This document shows positions 12,651 to 26,449 of a DNA stretch of 64,000 nucleotides, piece after piece. The notes below the pieces were generated by a model. The model made no database searches and was not told the origin of the DNA. It was given only the letters and a program-made list of their open reading frames with translations. This DNA is from Inia geoffrensis. Lineage: Eukaryota > Chordata > Mammalia > Artiodactyla > Iniidae. The position numbers and the translations under genes are program-made. Location of the stretch: the NCBI GenBank assembly GCA_036417435.1, contig CM070903.1, positions 94,695,001 through 94,759,000 of the forward strand. The letters are read 5' to 3'. Positions within the stretch are counted from its first letter, which is position 1, and every line of letters begins with the position of its first letter.

Positions 12651-13850
12651 TCCTTCACCTTCCCTTTCCTTCAGCAGCTCCCCCAGAAGATTCTCCCGGT
12701 TACCTATTCTCAAGTCCTGAGAATTATGTTTGACTCATTTCTTTGTTTTGACCTCACTCTTGGGGGCCAAATAATCATTGAACCTTAACAATCCCTCTTC
12801 CTCAATGTCTCTTATATTTTTTTCATTCTTTCCATTCCCATTTCTAATTTTCTGGTTCATGTCTTATCACCACTTATCACTTGGGATACATGAATAACCT
12901 CCTACAGGGTCTTCCTAAATTTATTATTTCCTTATCTCAGTCAGTTAATGATCCAGGAGATCATTATTGCCTCCAGAGTGAAATTCATGCCTGCCCTAAA
13001 GCCCATGATTTCTGATAACTTGGTCCCAAACTAGCATTCCAACTTACATTGGAACCTGCATGGTGGCCTTCACGGCTCCATCACCAGCCATAGATGAGGC
13101 CATATGTCCATGCATCTCTGACTCTCTAGAGGAGAACTTTTGGAGAATTCCTCAACATCTGTCTGTTGTGTGTCCACCTAAATTTGTTCCTTTCATCCTG
13201 CTCTCATTAAAGGCAGTCCCTTTAACTCACATATGGTTTTCTGGGCTGTCCACTTTGATTTTTCATTTATTTTTGTCCTTGGTGTTATTTTTTCAGATGC
13301 CCCTTTATTCCAGGCTTCAAAGTCACAGATCATACCTGTACTTCCTTCAGGGCTCAACACGGAGAAAGCTCAGCTCAAGTCAGTGCACCTGGACCATTTA
13401 TTTGGTTGAAAAAGAGATCTAGAAGCCTTATTTCTAGTCCTTTCTACTTCCTTAACCAAACTAGTTACTTGACAGACCTTGCCCCATTTTATCTTCCATG
13501 AATGGAAATATCATTTCCTTTCTTCTCTGCATACTCAAATTGTATCCGTCTTCCAAGAACCTGCTGACTTCCACTTTCTCCATAAAGGACTGAATTCCAC
13601 ACCACTTCAGCCACACCAGTTATCCCTCCTTTCTTCACCTTCAGGTACTTTTTATTTTTTATATCAGTCTTTATTCTTCAGTTAAGACTCCTATGGTTTT
13701 ATGACATTAGGTGAACTTTTCCTGAATTGTTTAACTCAGATGTATGTCTTACCTCCCTAACAAGACCAGGAACAAAAAGTGTAATTTTTCTTGTATGCCT
13801 TAGAAATTTTGTATGTGCTCAATAATATTTGTTGATTGAAGCCACAGCAA
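12650..13850 (+). repeat. L2 LINE fragment, forward
   Basis: Pyrimidine-rich sequence reading like the 3' half of the ancient LINE L2: 'cctacagggtcttcctaaat', 'ctgccctaaagcccatgatt', 'ttggtcccaaactagcattc', then the 3' end with 'aatttttcttgtatgccttag' and 'tgtgctcaataatatttgtt'. The frames at 13060-13422 and 13479-13685 fall within it, have no domain, and are explained by the repeat. It is old and full of indels. Confidence 0.7.
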
Positions 13851-14483
13851 TTTCCCTCATTTGTTTAACGGAAGAAGAGTTTTTTTTTTTCCTTAATGGA
13901 AACTATAAAGCCTGGACCCTGTAAATGTCCACACAAATACTACAAATACTACCCACATACTGACAGATTAAAGTTACCATTAAGGATCCAGTTCAAGTCT
14001 ACTTTTCATTAAGTTTTAATCCCATAAGCAACTTCCTTTCCCAGAGTTCTTTCTTAGTTACAATGTCTTCATAATGCTATTTAACTTTAACCATTAGAGA
14101 ACAGGTTAAAACAAACCCATAATCAAATTGACACTGAAAAGTGATAAATGCTGCCTTTCAGTGCAAAGCTTTCTATCTTAAATGTGTCCATCTCTTGTCT
14201 ACTTTGGTTAATTGCTCATAACTTTATTCCACTAGAACTATCATTTAAAGGTATATGCAGAGATATGTGTACTTTATATACATGAATATTTAATTTTATA
14301 TGCATGGATAAAATAGAGAACTAGTTTCTATTAATAAATTGTAGTAAGTTTTACTACAAGAAATGTCTTAAAAAGTTTTCAATATTTGAGATATTAGTTT
14401 TAAAAATAAATTTGGAATAGGCCTATAGCATTAATAAAGTTTGTAACAAAAAAAGATGTGATTTTTATTTAAGAAAATCTTAT
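13851..14483. other. No gene recognised
   Basis: AT-rich, no frames of interest and no repeat recognised. Confidence 0.5.
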
Positions 14484-14685
14484 ATAGTGCTTACTATGGG
14501 TGAGATACTCTTTTAATTTTACAAATATTGTCATTTACTCTTCATAACAATGCCATGAGTTAGGTATTATTATAACACCCATTTTACAGCTGGGAAATTA
14601 GGCACAGCTAGTTCATAGCAAAGACAGGATTCATACACAGGCTGTTTGGCTCTTCTGGGCTCCTAACCATTACATACTGGTGCTT
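14484..14685 (-). repeat. MIR SINE, reverse strand
   Basis: The run 'tagtgcttactatgggtgag' through 'aggtattattataacaccca' and 'ttttacagctgggaaattag' is a near-complete reverse-strand MIR, an ancient tRNA-derived SINE shared across mammals. Confidence 0.85.
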
Positions 14686-15659
14686 CTCTTGTGAAAGAAC
14701 AAAAAATAATGTTATGGGATATTTTGTGAACGATTATAAGTTTAAAGTATTCCTCTGTCTATATCCAAAGACATTTTTCTCTATATAGAGATCATATATC
14801 AGAATATGTAAACTTAACACTCACTAGAGCCACATAAAATCACCTTCATCTAACTAGTGAATCATGTTTTTTTCTATTATACTTCTCATCAATCCTTTCC
14901 GTGAATTTTTATTTAGATTTTAAATGTTCTTTGACTAATAGTCTTTTCTGTAGGGATTTGGGCACATTTTAATAATGGTTCACCCTTTAAATTTAATTTT
15001 TATGTGTATTAAAGTGAGACATATAATTTAAAAGTCAAATATTTCTATAAACACTTTAAATAAATGATATCCGCAACCCTTTTTACCCATGATTTCCATC
15101 TTCTAGAAGCAACCATTTTTCAAGTCATTTTAACTGTTTCCTCTGGTGTTTATATCATTTTAAAGAATCTGATTAAGCTCTTATTTCTATCTGCTTGTTT
15201 GCTTTAGGTAGCATCTATTGACTGTCGTGATAGGTGAGAGGTCTCTGTAGTGATGGGTTGGCCTGGGGAGTGGCAGGCTTTACTCTGAGGTAACAGTGTG
15301 AACTCAGATATTTCATTGGGGGATCACTATAATTAGAATCTATAGTGTCATCACTTTCCTATTTTGTTTATCCAAGGACAATATCCTAATCCCTCTGGGA
15401 GTGGGCAAAGTACGGTGTGGAATGAGAATATAAGCATGGATGGCCACCGAGGGAATGACAGTTGGACAGTTTCATTTTTAACTGAGTAGATTTTTATTGA
15501 ATTCTTTTATTTTCAATAAAGTACCAAAATCCTCATCTGGCTTAACATCAATAAACCCAGACTCCCTCTTTTCCAACCCATCCAGAAAATAAATCTCCAG
15601 TCCATTGCCGATGATGAAGGAAGTATGGTCACCAAGTTACTTTGAGAATCTAAGTGTCT
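14686..15659. other. No gene recognised
   Basis: Nothing coding. A small palindrome 'tctctatatagaga' lies near 14779. No repeat is named with confidence. Confidence 0.5.
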
Positions 15660-15935
15660 TTGAAAAAGAAAGGAAGTCCCATCACATTTGGGATAAAATC
15701 CAAATTTCTCCTTATCAAGTTGGTTTTCTAACCACCCAATCTATAGTAGATCTGAATCTACCGTAACTCTTATCCTTCCCTCCTCCCTCCCTCCCACCTT
15801 CCCTTCCTTGCTTTCTTGCTTTCTTCATTGCCCTCACTATTAGGATGTAAACTTGCTGTTGTCTTATAAACCACTCCAGTACCTAAACCAATATTTGGTG
15901 CCTAACTGCCACTCAATAAAAACATTTTGAATGCT
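15660..15935 (+). repeat. L2 fragment with C/T-rich tract
   Basis: The segment 'ataaaatccaaatttctcctt' and the ending 'tgccactcaataaaaacatt' fit forward L2. Inside it lies a TTCC/TCCC-rich low-complexity tract at 15774-15826. Confidence 0.55.
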
Positions 15936-16650
15936 TGTTGGTAGAAAGCTCACAAATCAAACTCAAACTTCCTTTACCAATGCTTTGCTTCATCCTCAGC
16001 TGGGGGAATTAGCGCCTTCTATTCATGATAGTAGGGTCTTTAGAAACAAGGTTTTGAGCTGCAACCCAGATTTATGACTTAATGTCATACAAATCCCTTG
16101 TCTGTAAGGATGATGGCAATAATACCAGCATCACCGAGTTGTGGGAGGATTAAGTGGCTGCCATTTAGAACACATTCCACAAATGTCAGTGTCCTGTCCT
16201 ATCCCTGAGACCAGGAAAAAAATAACTTCCACTTCCTGATCCTGTTTATCTGTGAAGTGTGAGTGTTCTCAGTCTTTTCTCTCCCTTGGTCTGCCAGAGG
16301 GTCCTGGCTTTGCCTGCTCAGTTCTTGGTCCTCTTCATCCCTCTAAGGAAATTTCTGCTGTTGCCACATTCGGGTTTTTTTTGTTTTTTTTTTTTGATTT
16401 CAGCATTGCAGAATTGGAAAAAAAAGGTCAAAACATAGAAGGTTATAACTTTGCTGGTAGGCTGTGGAGAGAAATACAGTGGAAGTAAAAGAGAAACCGT
16501 GGGCTGTAATAGTGAAGGTGGAAGGTGAGGACAAAGGGGTTCCAGAGGAGTTCAGAGGGGAGTCTGTGTTTGGGGATGGGGGATGGAGAGAAATGGAAGG
16601 GACAGAAAGTCATGAATGAGGAGAAGGGTCCTCTCAGATGCTACTGAAAA
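15936..16650. other. No gene recognised
   Basis: The 78-codon frame at 16252-16488 has no domain and passes through a T-run that would encode a Phe stretch, so it is treated as chance. Confidence 0.5.
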
Positions 16651-16735
16651 TAGCTAATGTTTATTAGGTACTTACAATTAGTCAGTTCAATAAATCTTAC
16701 TTATTCCTTGTAATAGTCCTATGAGGTAAATACCT
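16651..16735 (-). repeat. MIR fragment, reverse strand
   Basis: Partial MIR core: 'gtttattaggtacttacaat' ... 'cctatgaggtaaatacc'. Confidence 0.55.
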
Positions 16736-17854
16736 AAGAGATATGGGGTTTTAGAGAATAGGAGACAACCTATAATTTTTATAAGCTTTCCTGTGAAACA
16801 TGGCTCCTTATATTCTTCTAGAGAAATGAAGAAACAATAAAATTCTTATTTAGACTATACATTTCTTCAAGAGAGTTTACTCTGAGGTTGACCCATAGGG
16901 GTCACAGCTTCAAAAGATGACACATAATCCATTTTACATATATTTCTCATCCCTTAGTATTAGCTATGAATACAACAGACCTTCTCTCTGCTATCCAATG
17001 CTGGAAATTCCTTTACTTTATAGGAGTGAAGGACATACATTAAAAAAAACTCTAAAGACAAAAACATTCAAAAGATGATCTCAAGTAACTTAAGCCATGG
17101 TCACTCTCTGTGGTGGGGACCAAGATGAAAGCAAATGAGAAAAGAATAGTTGATGGTTTTTCTCCCCAACAATTTTGGAATATAATTATTTAAACCTGGG
17201 AGAAAGACCCCATATTTTAAAAGGAAAAGAAACCACACAATTGGAATTCAAATTTTATTTCAAATTATAATTTTTTTAAATCTGCTACTGGAATTAAATT
17301 AGTTTTCCATTAACTTCTCTTTTATTGTATTTTCTTTGATCCTGTGGAAGGCGGAAACTTTATCGATTATAATTATTTTTCTTTTAGAAATACTATGCCT
17401 GGATAATAATGTTGGTAAGTGGGTTTGCAATTCTGTAAATAAACAGATCTACACTCACATCAAAGAGTCAAAAGAATATATCCTAAAATATATACTTGTG
17501 TCTAGTGAGGGGTTCTTTTGTGTTTCTACTACCCACAGGTTGTCTTGTCTATAAGACTCATTTTTTCTTGTCTTTAATTGAAGGAGTAAAAAGCCCTAAG
17601 AATATTAAGGGGACGGCTACACTTCAGACCCATATGTTACCTTATTAGGCTTGGCTTTTAAGTGTGTTTAATTTTCATGTTCATTGCAAAGGCAAACTTC
17701 TAGCTCCCTGATCTTTAAAATCATATGTCTGAATTATTTTAATTCATGTAAGCATAAAATAACACTTTTTATTGCACCATTTTCAGATGATTACTTTTTT
17801 TTTACCATCTGCCTTTTCAAAATAACAACAAAACAAAAGCATAGATTTGCATAA
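16736..17854. other. No gene recognised
   Basis: AT-rich, without coding or RNA signals. Confidence 0.5.
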
Positions 17855-18055
17855 CACTTTCAAATCAATTTCATATACGTTGTCACATTTTCTCCTTCTA
17901 AAGCTTTATGGGGTATGGAGGCTGGTATTATTTTCCACACTTTATAGATAATGAAACTGAGGTACAGAGAGTTTAACACACTGGCCCAAGGGCACATAGC
18001 TAATAAATGATAAAATAGAACTATAACCCAGGTCTTCTCTTTTCTGATCCACAGA
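17855..18055 (-). repeat. MIR-type SINE, reverse strand
   Basis: Contains 'tttatagataatgaaactga' and 'ggtacagagagtttaacaca', then 'ataacccaggtcttc', the reverse-strand MIR order. Confidence 0.75.
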
Positions 18056-18159
18056 ATAATAAATCATATGTGTTTTTTCAAGCCTTAATTTCTACTCTAA
18101 CCAAGCTTTTACCATTAGATTAGACCAAGTGTTTATGTTATTATTACAACTAACATTAT

Positions 18160-18275
18160 ATTCTAGTGGTGAGCCAAAGTTTGGAGCTAGAGTTACCTCT
18201 ATTCCCTTGTTTGTTAAAGGGAGATGCTGACAAAATCTAGCTCATTGTGCTGTGAGAATGAAATGAGTTAACACA
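18160..18275 (+). repeat. MIR fragment, forward (internally deleted)
   Basis: 'tctagtggtgagccaaagtt' gives the head and 'gtgagaatgaaatgagttaa' the tail of a forward MIR; the middle is shortened. Another MIR follows directly in the same orientation. Confidence 0.55.
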
Positions 18276-18500
18276 AATAAAGGGGCCTTCTATGTGAACC
18301 AACCTGGGGTAAAATCTTGGCTCTGTTGTACTAGTTGTGCAAACCTGGGCAAGTTACCTACCTCCCCTTCCCGACTCTATAAAATAAGGACCGAGTTCAG
18401 TTCAGCTCATAAGAGCCTTGAGAGGATTAACTGTGATACTTGCAAAGCTCCAGTACAGTTCAACTATCAGATAAGTGGTAGCTGCCACTGCTGTTGTCTT
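18276..18500 (+). repeat. MIR SINE, forward
   Basis: 'aaaatcttggctctgttgta', 'acctgggcaagttacctacc' and 'ttgagaggattaactgtgat' give the forward MIR order. The 72-codon frame at 18294-18512 is inside it and is not a gene. Confidence 0.8.
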
Positions 18501-20616
18501 CCCAGGTATTAGTCCTTGTGACCACTTGTTTTTGTTTTCCTCTGCTTGGTATTAAGTGCTGTGATTCAGGATTTCATTCCAACATTTACTTAGTTGATTA
18601 ACATTATTAGTTACTTTGGGGATAGCTGTCCAACTAGATGCAAAAGTACTTAACTACTCACCTACTTTTTCCCCATCTTTCCCACTGGACATAGTGAGAG
18701 AGTTTTCAGAGGCCGTAATAAAAATAAACCTAGTTGTCTGCTCCATCCACTAGTTCCCACAGCACTTGGTTGGTACCTCTGTAATAGCACTTCCTTATGG
18801 TTTTTGTTTTTACTTCTATCACCTTGAAGTCAGATGCCAGCAAGCTGAATGGAACCATGGATCAAGCCTGCAGTGGCCCAGGGAACACGGATCTACCCAG
18901 AATTTCAGGACCTTGTGCCCATGCTGGCAGCTAGAGAACTAAGGGGCAATTACCAGAAGTAACACCTTACATGGGTACACAGTCTACTGTCTGAAGCAGG
19001 GTGACCTAATCCAAACATGATAAAGTTAAATGGTGGAGACCAATATCTTAATCTAAGTATGTCAGGAATTGATGCATCAAGAATTGATGAAGCATGATCT
19101 GATGAATGAAAAAATTTAACGTGTATGAAGGAAAGGTGAAACTGGAGAAATTCTCTGAGCTAGAATTCAGGTGGTATCCGATTCGAGTTTTTATGTGCCT
19201 GCTTGGAGCGGGGGCATTTACGAGAACTGGTGCAATGAAGGGAGCAACAGTGTCCCATTTATTCTGGTTTTCCCCGTGCTGGGCACTGAATGAAAAGCTT
19301 TCCTCACAGCCATGGCAAGCCCACCTGCAGCTGCCTCTTAACCCCTCACAGGAGGGTTGTCATGTTAAGTCTTTTCCTCCCCGCTTATTAGCAAGATTCT
19401 TCCATTTGGCGGAGCCCATGATTCTCCTGTGTATCAAACAGTCCCCACTGTTCGATATTCTGTGTTTCTTCAAACAGTCCCCACACACTCCAACAAGGAA
19501 ATCCTCTTAACTAGGCTAAAATTTCCATGGTGGATAGGTTTTCTGTTTGTGCATTTTATTGTTGCTACGGTTTTCTTTTACACTATTTACTTTGAGTCAC
19601 AAACGTCTAATCACAAACGTCCTATCATTGATTTCCTCTGTTCTCATCCCTACCTGGCTTACTTCTTCCAACCTGCCTAAGAACAATTCACCCTTTCAAT
19701 AAAAGAGCATTCGTCAAAGGTTTCCTTTCCCCTTTTCCTCTAGCATGGAGATGTACTTGCAGTACACGTAGCTAATGATCATCCAAAGCAAAAATACATG
19801 CATCGCACATAAGCTATAGATCACTGGGACAGATGCCACCATGCTCCAATGTAATAGGTCTCAGGAGTAATTCTTTAGCTCCCCTGATATATTTCTCCAT
19901 ATACATAGTATGGGAATTGCCTCTTTGCAGCTCCTGTTTCCCTAGGGAAGAGCTACTGATGATGTGCTTAAGACTCATCTTCTTCTATTTGTTAATTTGT
20001 AAACCTGCTGTAGAAGGTTAGCTTTAAACAAGATTTCAACCCTGTCTCTGGAACCCTCACCCTCAAAGAATATACAACAGAACCTTGCAACAGAATTCAC
20101 TCTCTCTCACGGGCATTTATGCCTTGGTAGCATTTCCTGCTTCTCCTATGTTATATGGAATCTGGAACTGGACAAGACTGCCAGCATGAGAATAAATAAG
20201 TTACTGTTTTCTTGAGTAATTGCAGAGGAGAAATGGGTGTAATACAAGGGTGCTATACATATTGGAACGTGAGGTTGAGAGAACGGTGCTGAAAATAGCT
20301 CTAAGATTTTAGGTCAGAAAGATCAAGAGGATACAGCTCACATAATATTAAAATTTTAAATTATCCTGAAGCTATGTGAATTTTATTCTAGTCATCCCAG
20401 AGCTCTGGAGCCCCTAACATTAGCTGAAGAGTATATATGCAGGAAGTCTATGACTTTCACCCAGGAGATGTCCAAGATGAGCAGCTTAACGCAGTGTAAT
20501 TTTTCTAAGAGTATTTGGAGCACTTTTTTGTTCCATTAATATTATGTCATACCACAGAAAAATCATATGAGCTACTGACTTATCAATTAGCATGTCAATT
20601 AATTGGCTCCTTAAAT
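18501..20616. other. 2.1 kb without recognisable gene; local short duplications
   Basis: The 134-codon frame at 19106-19510 is the longest here, but it shows no domain and no splice-site or codon signature that I can support. At 19434-19484 a 15-bp word is repeated with a 36-bp offset, and at 19597-19621 an 11-bp word is repeated with a 14-bp offset. An 'aataaa' occurs near 19700. Identity is unknown. Confidence 0.45.
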
Positions 20617-20644
20617 ATGAATATATATGTGTATATTACATATA

Positions 20645-20678
<34 letters not shown>
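20617..20678. repeat. AT microsatellite including (TA)15
   Basis: Perfect TA run at 20649-20678 preceded by degenerate TA/TG sequence. Confidence 0.9.
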
Positions 20679-20679
<1 letters not shown>

Positions 20680-20686
<7 letters not shown>

Positions 20687-21389
20687 ACAATATCTGGCTC
20701 TAAGTGGTAGCCTAAGGGAAACTTCCAGCCTCTTTGATTTCAGATGATAGGCAGCAAAGGCATGGCTGTTAATTTTTATACCTATTTTCTAATTCTCTCT
20801 TTCATCTTTCATATATACATATGTGTGAATATATACAAAATATGTACTATATATATATTTCTATTGTATATATACCCATCTCTAATACTAAAAATGACTC
20901 ACATTATGTAGTTTGAAGACTTCTATTACTCTGAAAATTAGAACATTTTCTCCTATTGTCTGCCATTTTTAAGTGACAGGCACCAATATTTCTTTCTTTA
21001 ATTCTTTAAATCCTTCTCTTGTTCTTCTCTCTTCCTCTTTTCTTTCTCTTCCCATCCAACCTCAGCCTTCTTCTCCCACTACCAACCATCCCACTCCAAC
21101 CAGGCAATGATGTCTGCTCAAGTACAAACATCCAATATGACAACCTCAGAATTTCTGAGCTTCGCCATGTCCAAACCAGAAACGCTCACTTTCCTTTCAG
21201 AAATTTATGCTAGATGGAAAGAAAAGATACACTTTTAGCTAAAGGTCCTATTAACTGAATGCCCAGAAAAACATAAATGCTCTATAAACATTGCCAATAA
21301 CCTATTTCCATAAACAAAGGAGAACAACCACTTTCATATCTAGTCTTTTTAAAACCCCAAACTCATGATGAGTAATGCTACTAAGTACC
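20680..21389. other. No gene recognised
   Basis: TA-rich patch at 20810-20880, then a pyrimidine-rich stretch around 21000-21110. Nothing coding is supported. Confidence 0.5.
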
Positions 21390-21640
21390 TATCATCTTGA
21401 GTGCTTGTTCTGTATCAAGCACTGTATTAAGCAAAATATATTATTTTGTTTAATTCTCACTATGATGCTATGACAATAGTATAAGTAGTATTACTGTCAT
21501 TTCTCAAAGGAGAAAATTGAGATTTAAGATAGATAAACAACTTACCCACAAGTCAAAAAGCTACTAAAAATGTAGACTTGAAACCCAGGTCAGACTCATT
21601 TTAAAACACACAGTTTTAGCCCCTGAACTCTAATGCCACC
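21390..21640 (-). repeat. MIR SINE, reverse strand
   Basis: 'tgtatcaagcactgtattaa', 'attctcactatgatgctatg' and 'tgaaacccaggtcagactca' give a long reverse-strand MIR. Confidence 0.8.
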
Positions 21641-24188
21641 AGGACTTTTTTAAGACTTTCAAAATATACTTTGAGGTAAATGAAAATAAAGTTCTTGATC
21701 AAATGGAATAATAGACATTTTTTCACTAAACTCTAACTTACAAATGGAACACCTGCCTGCTTGTTTTCTTTTCAAATAGAGTTCCATTAAGATAATAAAA
21801 ACCAAGGAAACTTACAATGATTTGGGGGGTCATACTTTAAAGCAAATTTCTGATGTTTTATCACTTCAACTTTTAAATAATTCTGTAAGAGTATCTACAA
21901 AACATAGACATTTAACTGTATAATGCTATTATCATACCTAAGGAAATCAATGATAACTTTTAATATACAATAGCTGGTTTCCATTTTTTTTGAATTAAGT
22001 GCAGTTCTATGCTTAACAAATGCAGAACCAAAGGCCAAATGAGATCCATAGATCATAATTAAATACTTAAAATTTTATACGAAATAGTTAACCACTAAAT
22101 AATCATTTCAAAACTATATGTCAAGCAAATGAATTACTAGATACATTATTTTTATTCTTCTACATTGACAAATATACCTTTACATAGTAAAAACCTTGAA
22201 AAATATGCATACAGCTATGGTTCTTATATAATTGAAAGTTTAAAAAATATCCAAAGATTATTATTACTGCAAATGTCTGGGTGCTCCTTGGTCAGCTGGT
22301 AATGTTTGGATGTGTAATGAAATACAGATATATGTAATTCATAACTTATTTATTATATTTTATTTTTCTTGATTTCAACAGAAACACTGATTTTTATCAT
22401 TCTGATCATGATTTAGTATAACTTGTGCTGTATTGAGAGAACTGGTTTAAATAAATAAAAGTAATGTCATTATTTTCAAAAGTTTATTAAATTTGAATAT
22501 ACTTCAATAAATGCTATCAAATTTTTAAATTAAAATTATTTTGTCTTATTTTCTTATAAAATATTCTGTCAACTATTAAAATCATAAAATTAATCATATT
22601 AAAATTTAAATCCATTACTTAAAATCTGATATTTGTGCTTAATTTTTGAAAAAATTTAACTAAGCCATTACTTTTTGATAAGACCACAACTATTCTAAAT
22701 TATTGCAATCAATGTCCACCTTGTTGTTAATGTAAAAAACTAGTGTCACACTTCACCTAAATTACCTCTAGATCTACATACACACAGGTGAGTAAATAGC
22801 AATGATTTTTTATTGTAAAAATTTCTCAGTCATCATATGCAACTGTTGTAAATCTCATGCTATGTCATTAGTGCATCCAGAACCATGACTTAGAACAGGA
22901 AAATAAGCAAAATAAAGGACTCTCAACACTACTGAGAAACAATACTTCATTATACTGCAAAATCTATTGCAGTCATGCTATCTGGAAGGAAGCATTTGAC
23001 AAGTTAATTAACATGTCTTTTCTGCCAATGACGCACTTCTGCCTCTCAAATCCTTCCTGTACTATAAAACAGTGTCAATTTTCAGTGTTCATGAAGGCAT
23101 AATCCCCAACCCTTCACCACATTTGGAGGCTATCTCCTGTGATTTCTAGGAAAAAAGACTAAAGACATGGAGAGGCTTTTCCCTGGTACCTGAATGGAGC
23201 TGGCCACAAGAATAGATGCTTGGGACTATAGGCCATGTTATACCAGTGCTGAGTGCCAGATCTCAAGTGACAGAGGTATCCTTTTTTTAAAGGTTGTTTT
23301 TTGTCTGTATTTTGTATTTTTGTGTATGTTTGTGCTATAAAGGAATATCTAACTTGCTGACCCAAGGAAGGAGACCCTTTTGTCCAGGTCAAGTTTCGGG
23401 GTCATAGGTTATTTTCAATGTTAGAGGAGCATTTGTTGAAGAAGCCAGAGATTCTAAAAACTTGGAAAGGTCCCTCAATGTTGTTTCAAGTTAACCTAAT
23501 CAGGAACCCCATACATGATTTACTTTTGTCCAATTTGTTTGACAATGGTATGCAATATTTCAAACCCCATGTGTACTTCCCTAGCCCAGAAAAGTAAATC
23601 ATCTGTGGAGTAGTGTCCACTGGGTCCCATCCAACACTGGACAATCAGACTAAAATAAACTTATAATATTAAAAAAGGAAAGCTGTTCATCATTGCTTCT
23701 ATGCAATTTTACTTTCCACTATACCAAGAAAACTCATCAATACAAAACCAATAAAAGAGATTTTAGGAATGGGAATTACTCTGAAGATTTTGCAAACCAG
23801 TGTTTAAAAAATAAATTTAAAAAGGTACCCATTCTCCATTACAAGAATGGGAGATTTATATTCACCAAAGGAAAACAAATATGTGTCAAATTGCTACTTA
23901 ATCCTTGTCCAGGCAGAATTCCATCAGGGCAAGGTGCATGATCAAATTGCTAGCATAAGCTACTGAAGTTTTAAATATGACAATTCTCACAATAGAAGGA
24001 AAAATGCAGTATCAATATCCACATATTTAAGAATATATGGATAGTGAATGGGAGAAACAAGTTACAAAACTGTCTATTCTATTTCAGAGTATAGATGGTA
24101 CTAACGTAATATGAAAAGCTTTATGCTGATACAGAAATTCTGTTAAAATGTGTGCATGTTTATTAATATTTGTTATATATGAATACAT
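21641..24188. other. 2.5 kb AT-rich, no gene recognised
   Basis: Very AT-rich around 22050-22700. Frames up to 82 codons (23693-23941) show no family features. No RNA gene seen. Confidence 0.5.
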
Positions 24189-24233
24189 ATACATGTAATA
24201 TATATATACACACCTAATATATACACATACATG

Positions 24234-24273
<40 letters not shown>

Positions 24274-24290
24274 GCACACATACACGCGTA
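24189..24290. repeat. TA/CA compound microsatellite
   Basis: A perfect TA run at about 24236-24264 passes into CA/CG-CA repeats. Reverse-strand frames here encode Tyr-Ile runs and are artefacts. Confidence 0.9.
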
Positions 24291-24940
24291 CATGACTATG
24301 TTTGGATAAGTGTACCAGAAATTTTATATAAACACCATGGATTGTATTCAAGTAAGAATGAAAGTAATTAAATAAAGGCACTGATGTACAAGGACAGACT
24401 AAAATAAGTAAACATATGAAGTCTGAAAGTAAAAACATTAATAGCATAATCACATCACGCAACATCTGAAAAAACTGTAGCATGAATATGGAGGATGTCT
24501 TAATTTGTAAAGTAAAAGAAGAGCAACACATGAAAGTACAGGTCTTCCTTGATTATCAAAAATATTTCTTGGAAGTTAGAGAAGTAGGAAATAGAATGCA
24601 GGGAAAAAGATCTTTTGTGAAATGAGTCAGTGACAATTAGGGTCCTATATACACCATCACCAGTTCAGAGCACCAAAATATTTCTGCTAAATGTTTCCAA
24701 ATTTGAATTTCAAGAAACCAGAAGGAGAGCATGAGTCACTGAGATGCCCTGCTCCAAAATTCCCTCATGTTTTAAGTACTACAAAATTCAGTTTGCTAAA
24801 CTCAGAAGAGAACAAAAACATCTAATTTCTTACAAGCATTTTCTAGTGAGAATAGAGGGCATTGTAGTTGTTTGATTCCTCTGTTATATGTGTCACTTTC
24901 AACTATATTAGAGATTCCATGCATAATGAGGGCATTTCAA
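24291..24940. other. No gene recognised
   Basis: Unique-looking, with no supported feature. Confidence 0.5.
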
Positions 24941-24941
24941 A

Positions 24942-24983
24942 TTAATAATAATAATGATAATGATATCAATAATAATAATAATG
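24942..24983. repeat. ATA/ATG trinucleotide repeat
   Basis: Imperfect (ATA)n with interspersed ATG and ATC units. Confidence 0.85.
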
Positions 24984-26449
24984 TAAATGAAGTTTCTTTT
25001 CCAATCAGATAAGAAAGTCACAAGAGACTATTACTCCCACTCTAACAATAACAACAAAAAGCCAGATAAGCTACAAAAATCATAGTTTTTAAAACTCATT
25101 GAAGAGTTGACGACACAATGAAACTTCAATGAACTAATGTCCAGAAAGTGTCAAGTTCTTCATAGAAGAGAAAAGAACAAAGGAAGAATGAGGAAGAATG
25201 ACATGGGGTGGAGTTTGGGAGGGGCATAAGTAGACATTAGATACAGATTTTAAGTGTTAACAGTCACTTGTGAGCTGGCACTGCAGATTGGAATTAGAAC
25301 TCCACCCACAGACCAAATCTGCACCTACCCGCCAATTCTTGCTCAAGTGTAAGGAGTAATACACTAAAAGCAGTGGGGAGTGGTGTCAAAGAATGAGAGC
25401 TAAGAAACAGCCCCACTGACACGTACAAGGGCTCAAATGAGTACAAATCTCCCTATGCGGGGGAGATATTCCACAGTTCTAAAAGCTTACAGCTCAGCTT
25501 TGAAGCACAAGCAGATCTCTGGAGTCTTGGCAGTGCTCTGATCTCAAGCCTAGCAGAAGGAAAAGTCCTGATTCCATCCTCAAAACGTTTGAAGACAGTG
25601 GGAAACAAAAATGAGCTAATGTTGAAATAAGTCAAACCCAGCTTAACTAGATCATATCAACTCAGTCCCTGCTCTAGGGGCCTAATTTAAAAGTGCCCCT
25701 TTCTAAAAGCAAATATTTACTTCAGTTCCTTCTTTCTTTTATACAAAATATGTGGCAAAAAATGAAAGGTTATAAGACCACAAAAAAGCAAAATATACGA
25801 CCAACGGACAAGAGAGGAAATAGTGAACAGAAGTAGATCTAGAGAGAGCTCAAATGTTAGAGTTATCAAACCGGGAATTTTAAATGACCATGATTTTTTA
25901 AAAAGCTAAAGAATATAGTTAAAATGGTGGATAAACAAGCATGAAGAAATGTTAAGTTTCAGCAAAGATAAGAGATCTAAATAGAAATGTTGTATGTCAA
26001 AATTATGGTAAAAAATGGACTTAATAGACTGGACACAGCAGAGGGCAGTATCAGTATTGAAAGCAGATCAATAAAAAGCTTCCTAACAGAAACAAAGATA
26101 AAAAATAAAGTAAAAATAAGAATTAAAATAGGAATTAAAAAGAACAGAATATCTAAAATATGCGGGATAGTATCAAACAGTATAATACATACGTAATTAG
26201 GCTGCCCAAAAAAGATGAAAGAAAGAAAGGGGCAAACCACTCGAAGAGATAATGGCTGTTAATTTTTCAAAACTGATGAAACAGAATCAAACTATGCATT
26301 CAAGGGACTCGGTGAATTATAAGCAAGATCCATACCAAAACCCAAAATAAAACTCGAGGCACATCATAATCAAATTTGTTCTTGAAAACCATAGACGAAG
26401 GGCATGTCTTAAAGCATCTAGAGAACAAGGACACCATAAAGGCAAAAAA

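Noticed and set aside
20641..20678. TATA boxes
   Set aside because: Microsatellite TA runs with no nearby transcript evidence.
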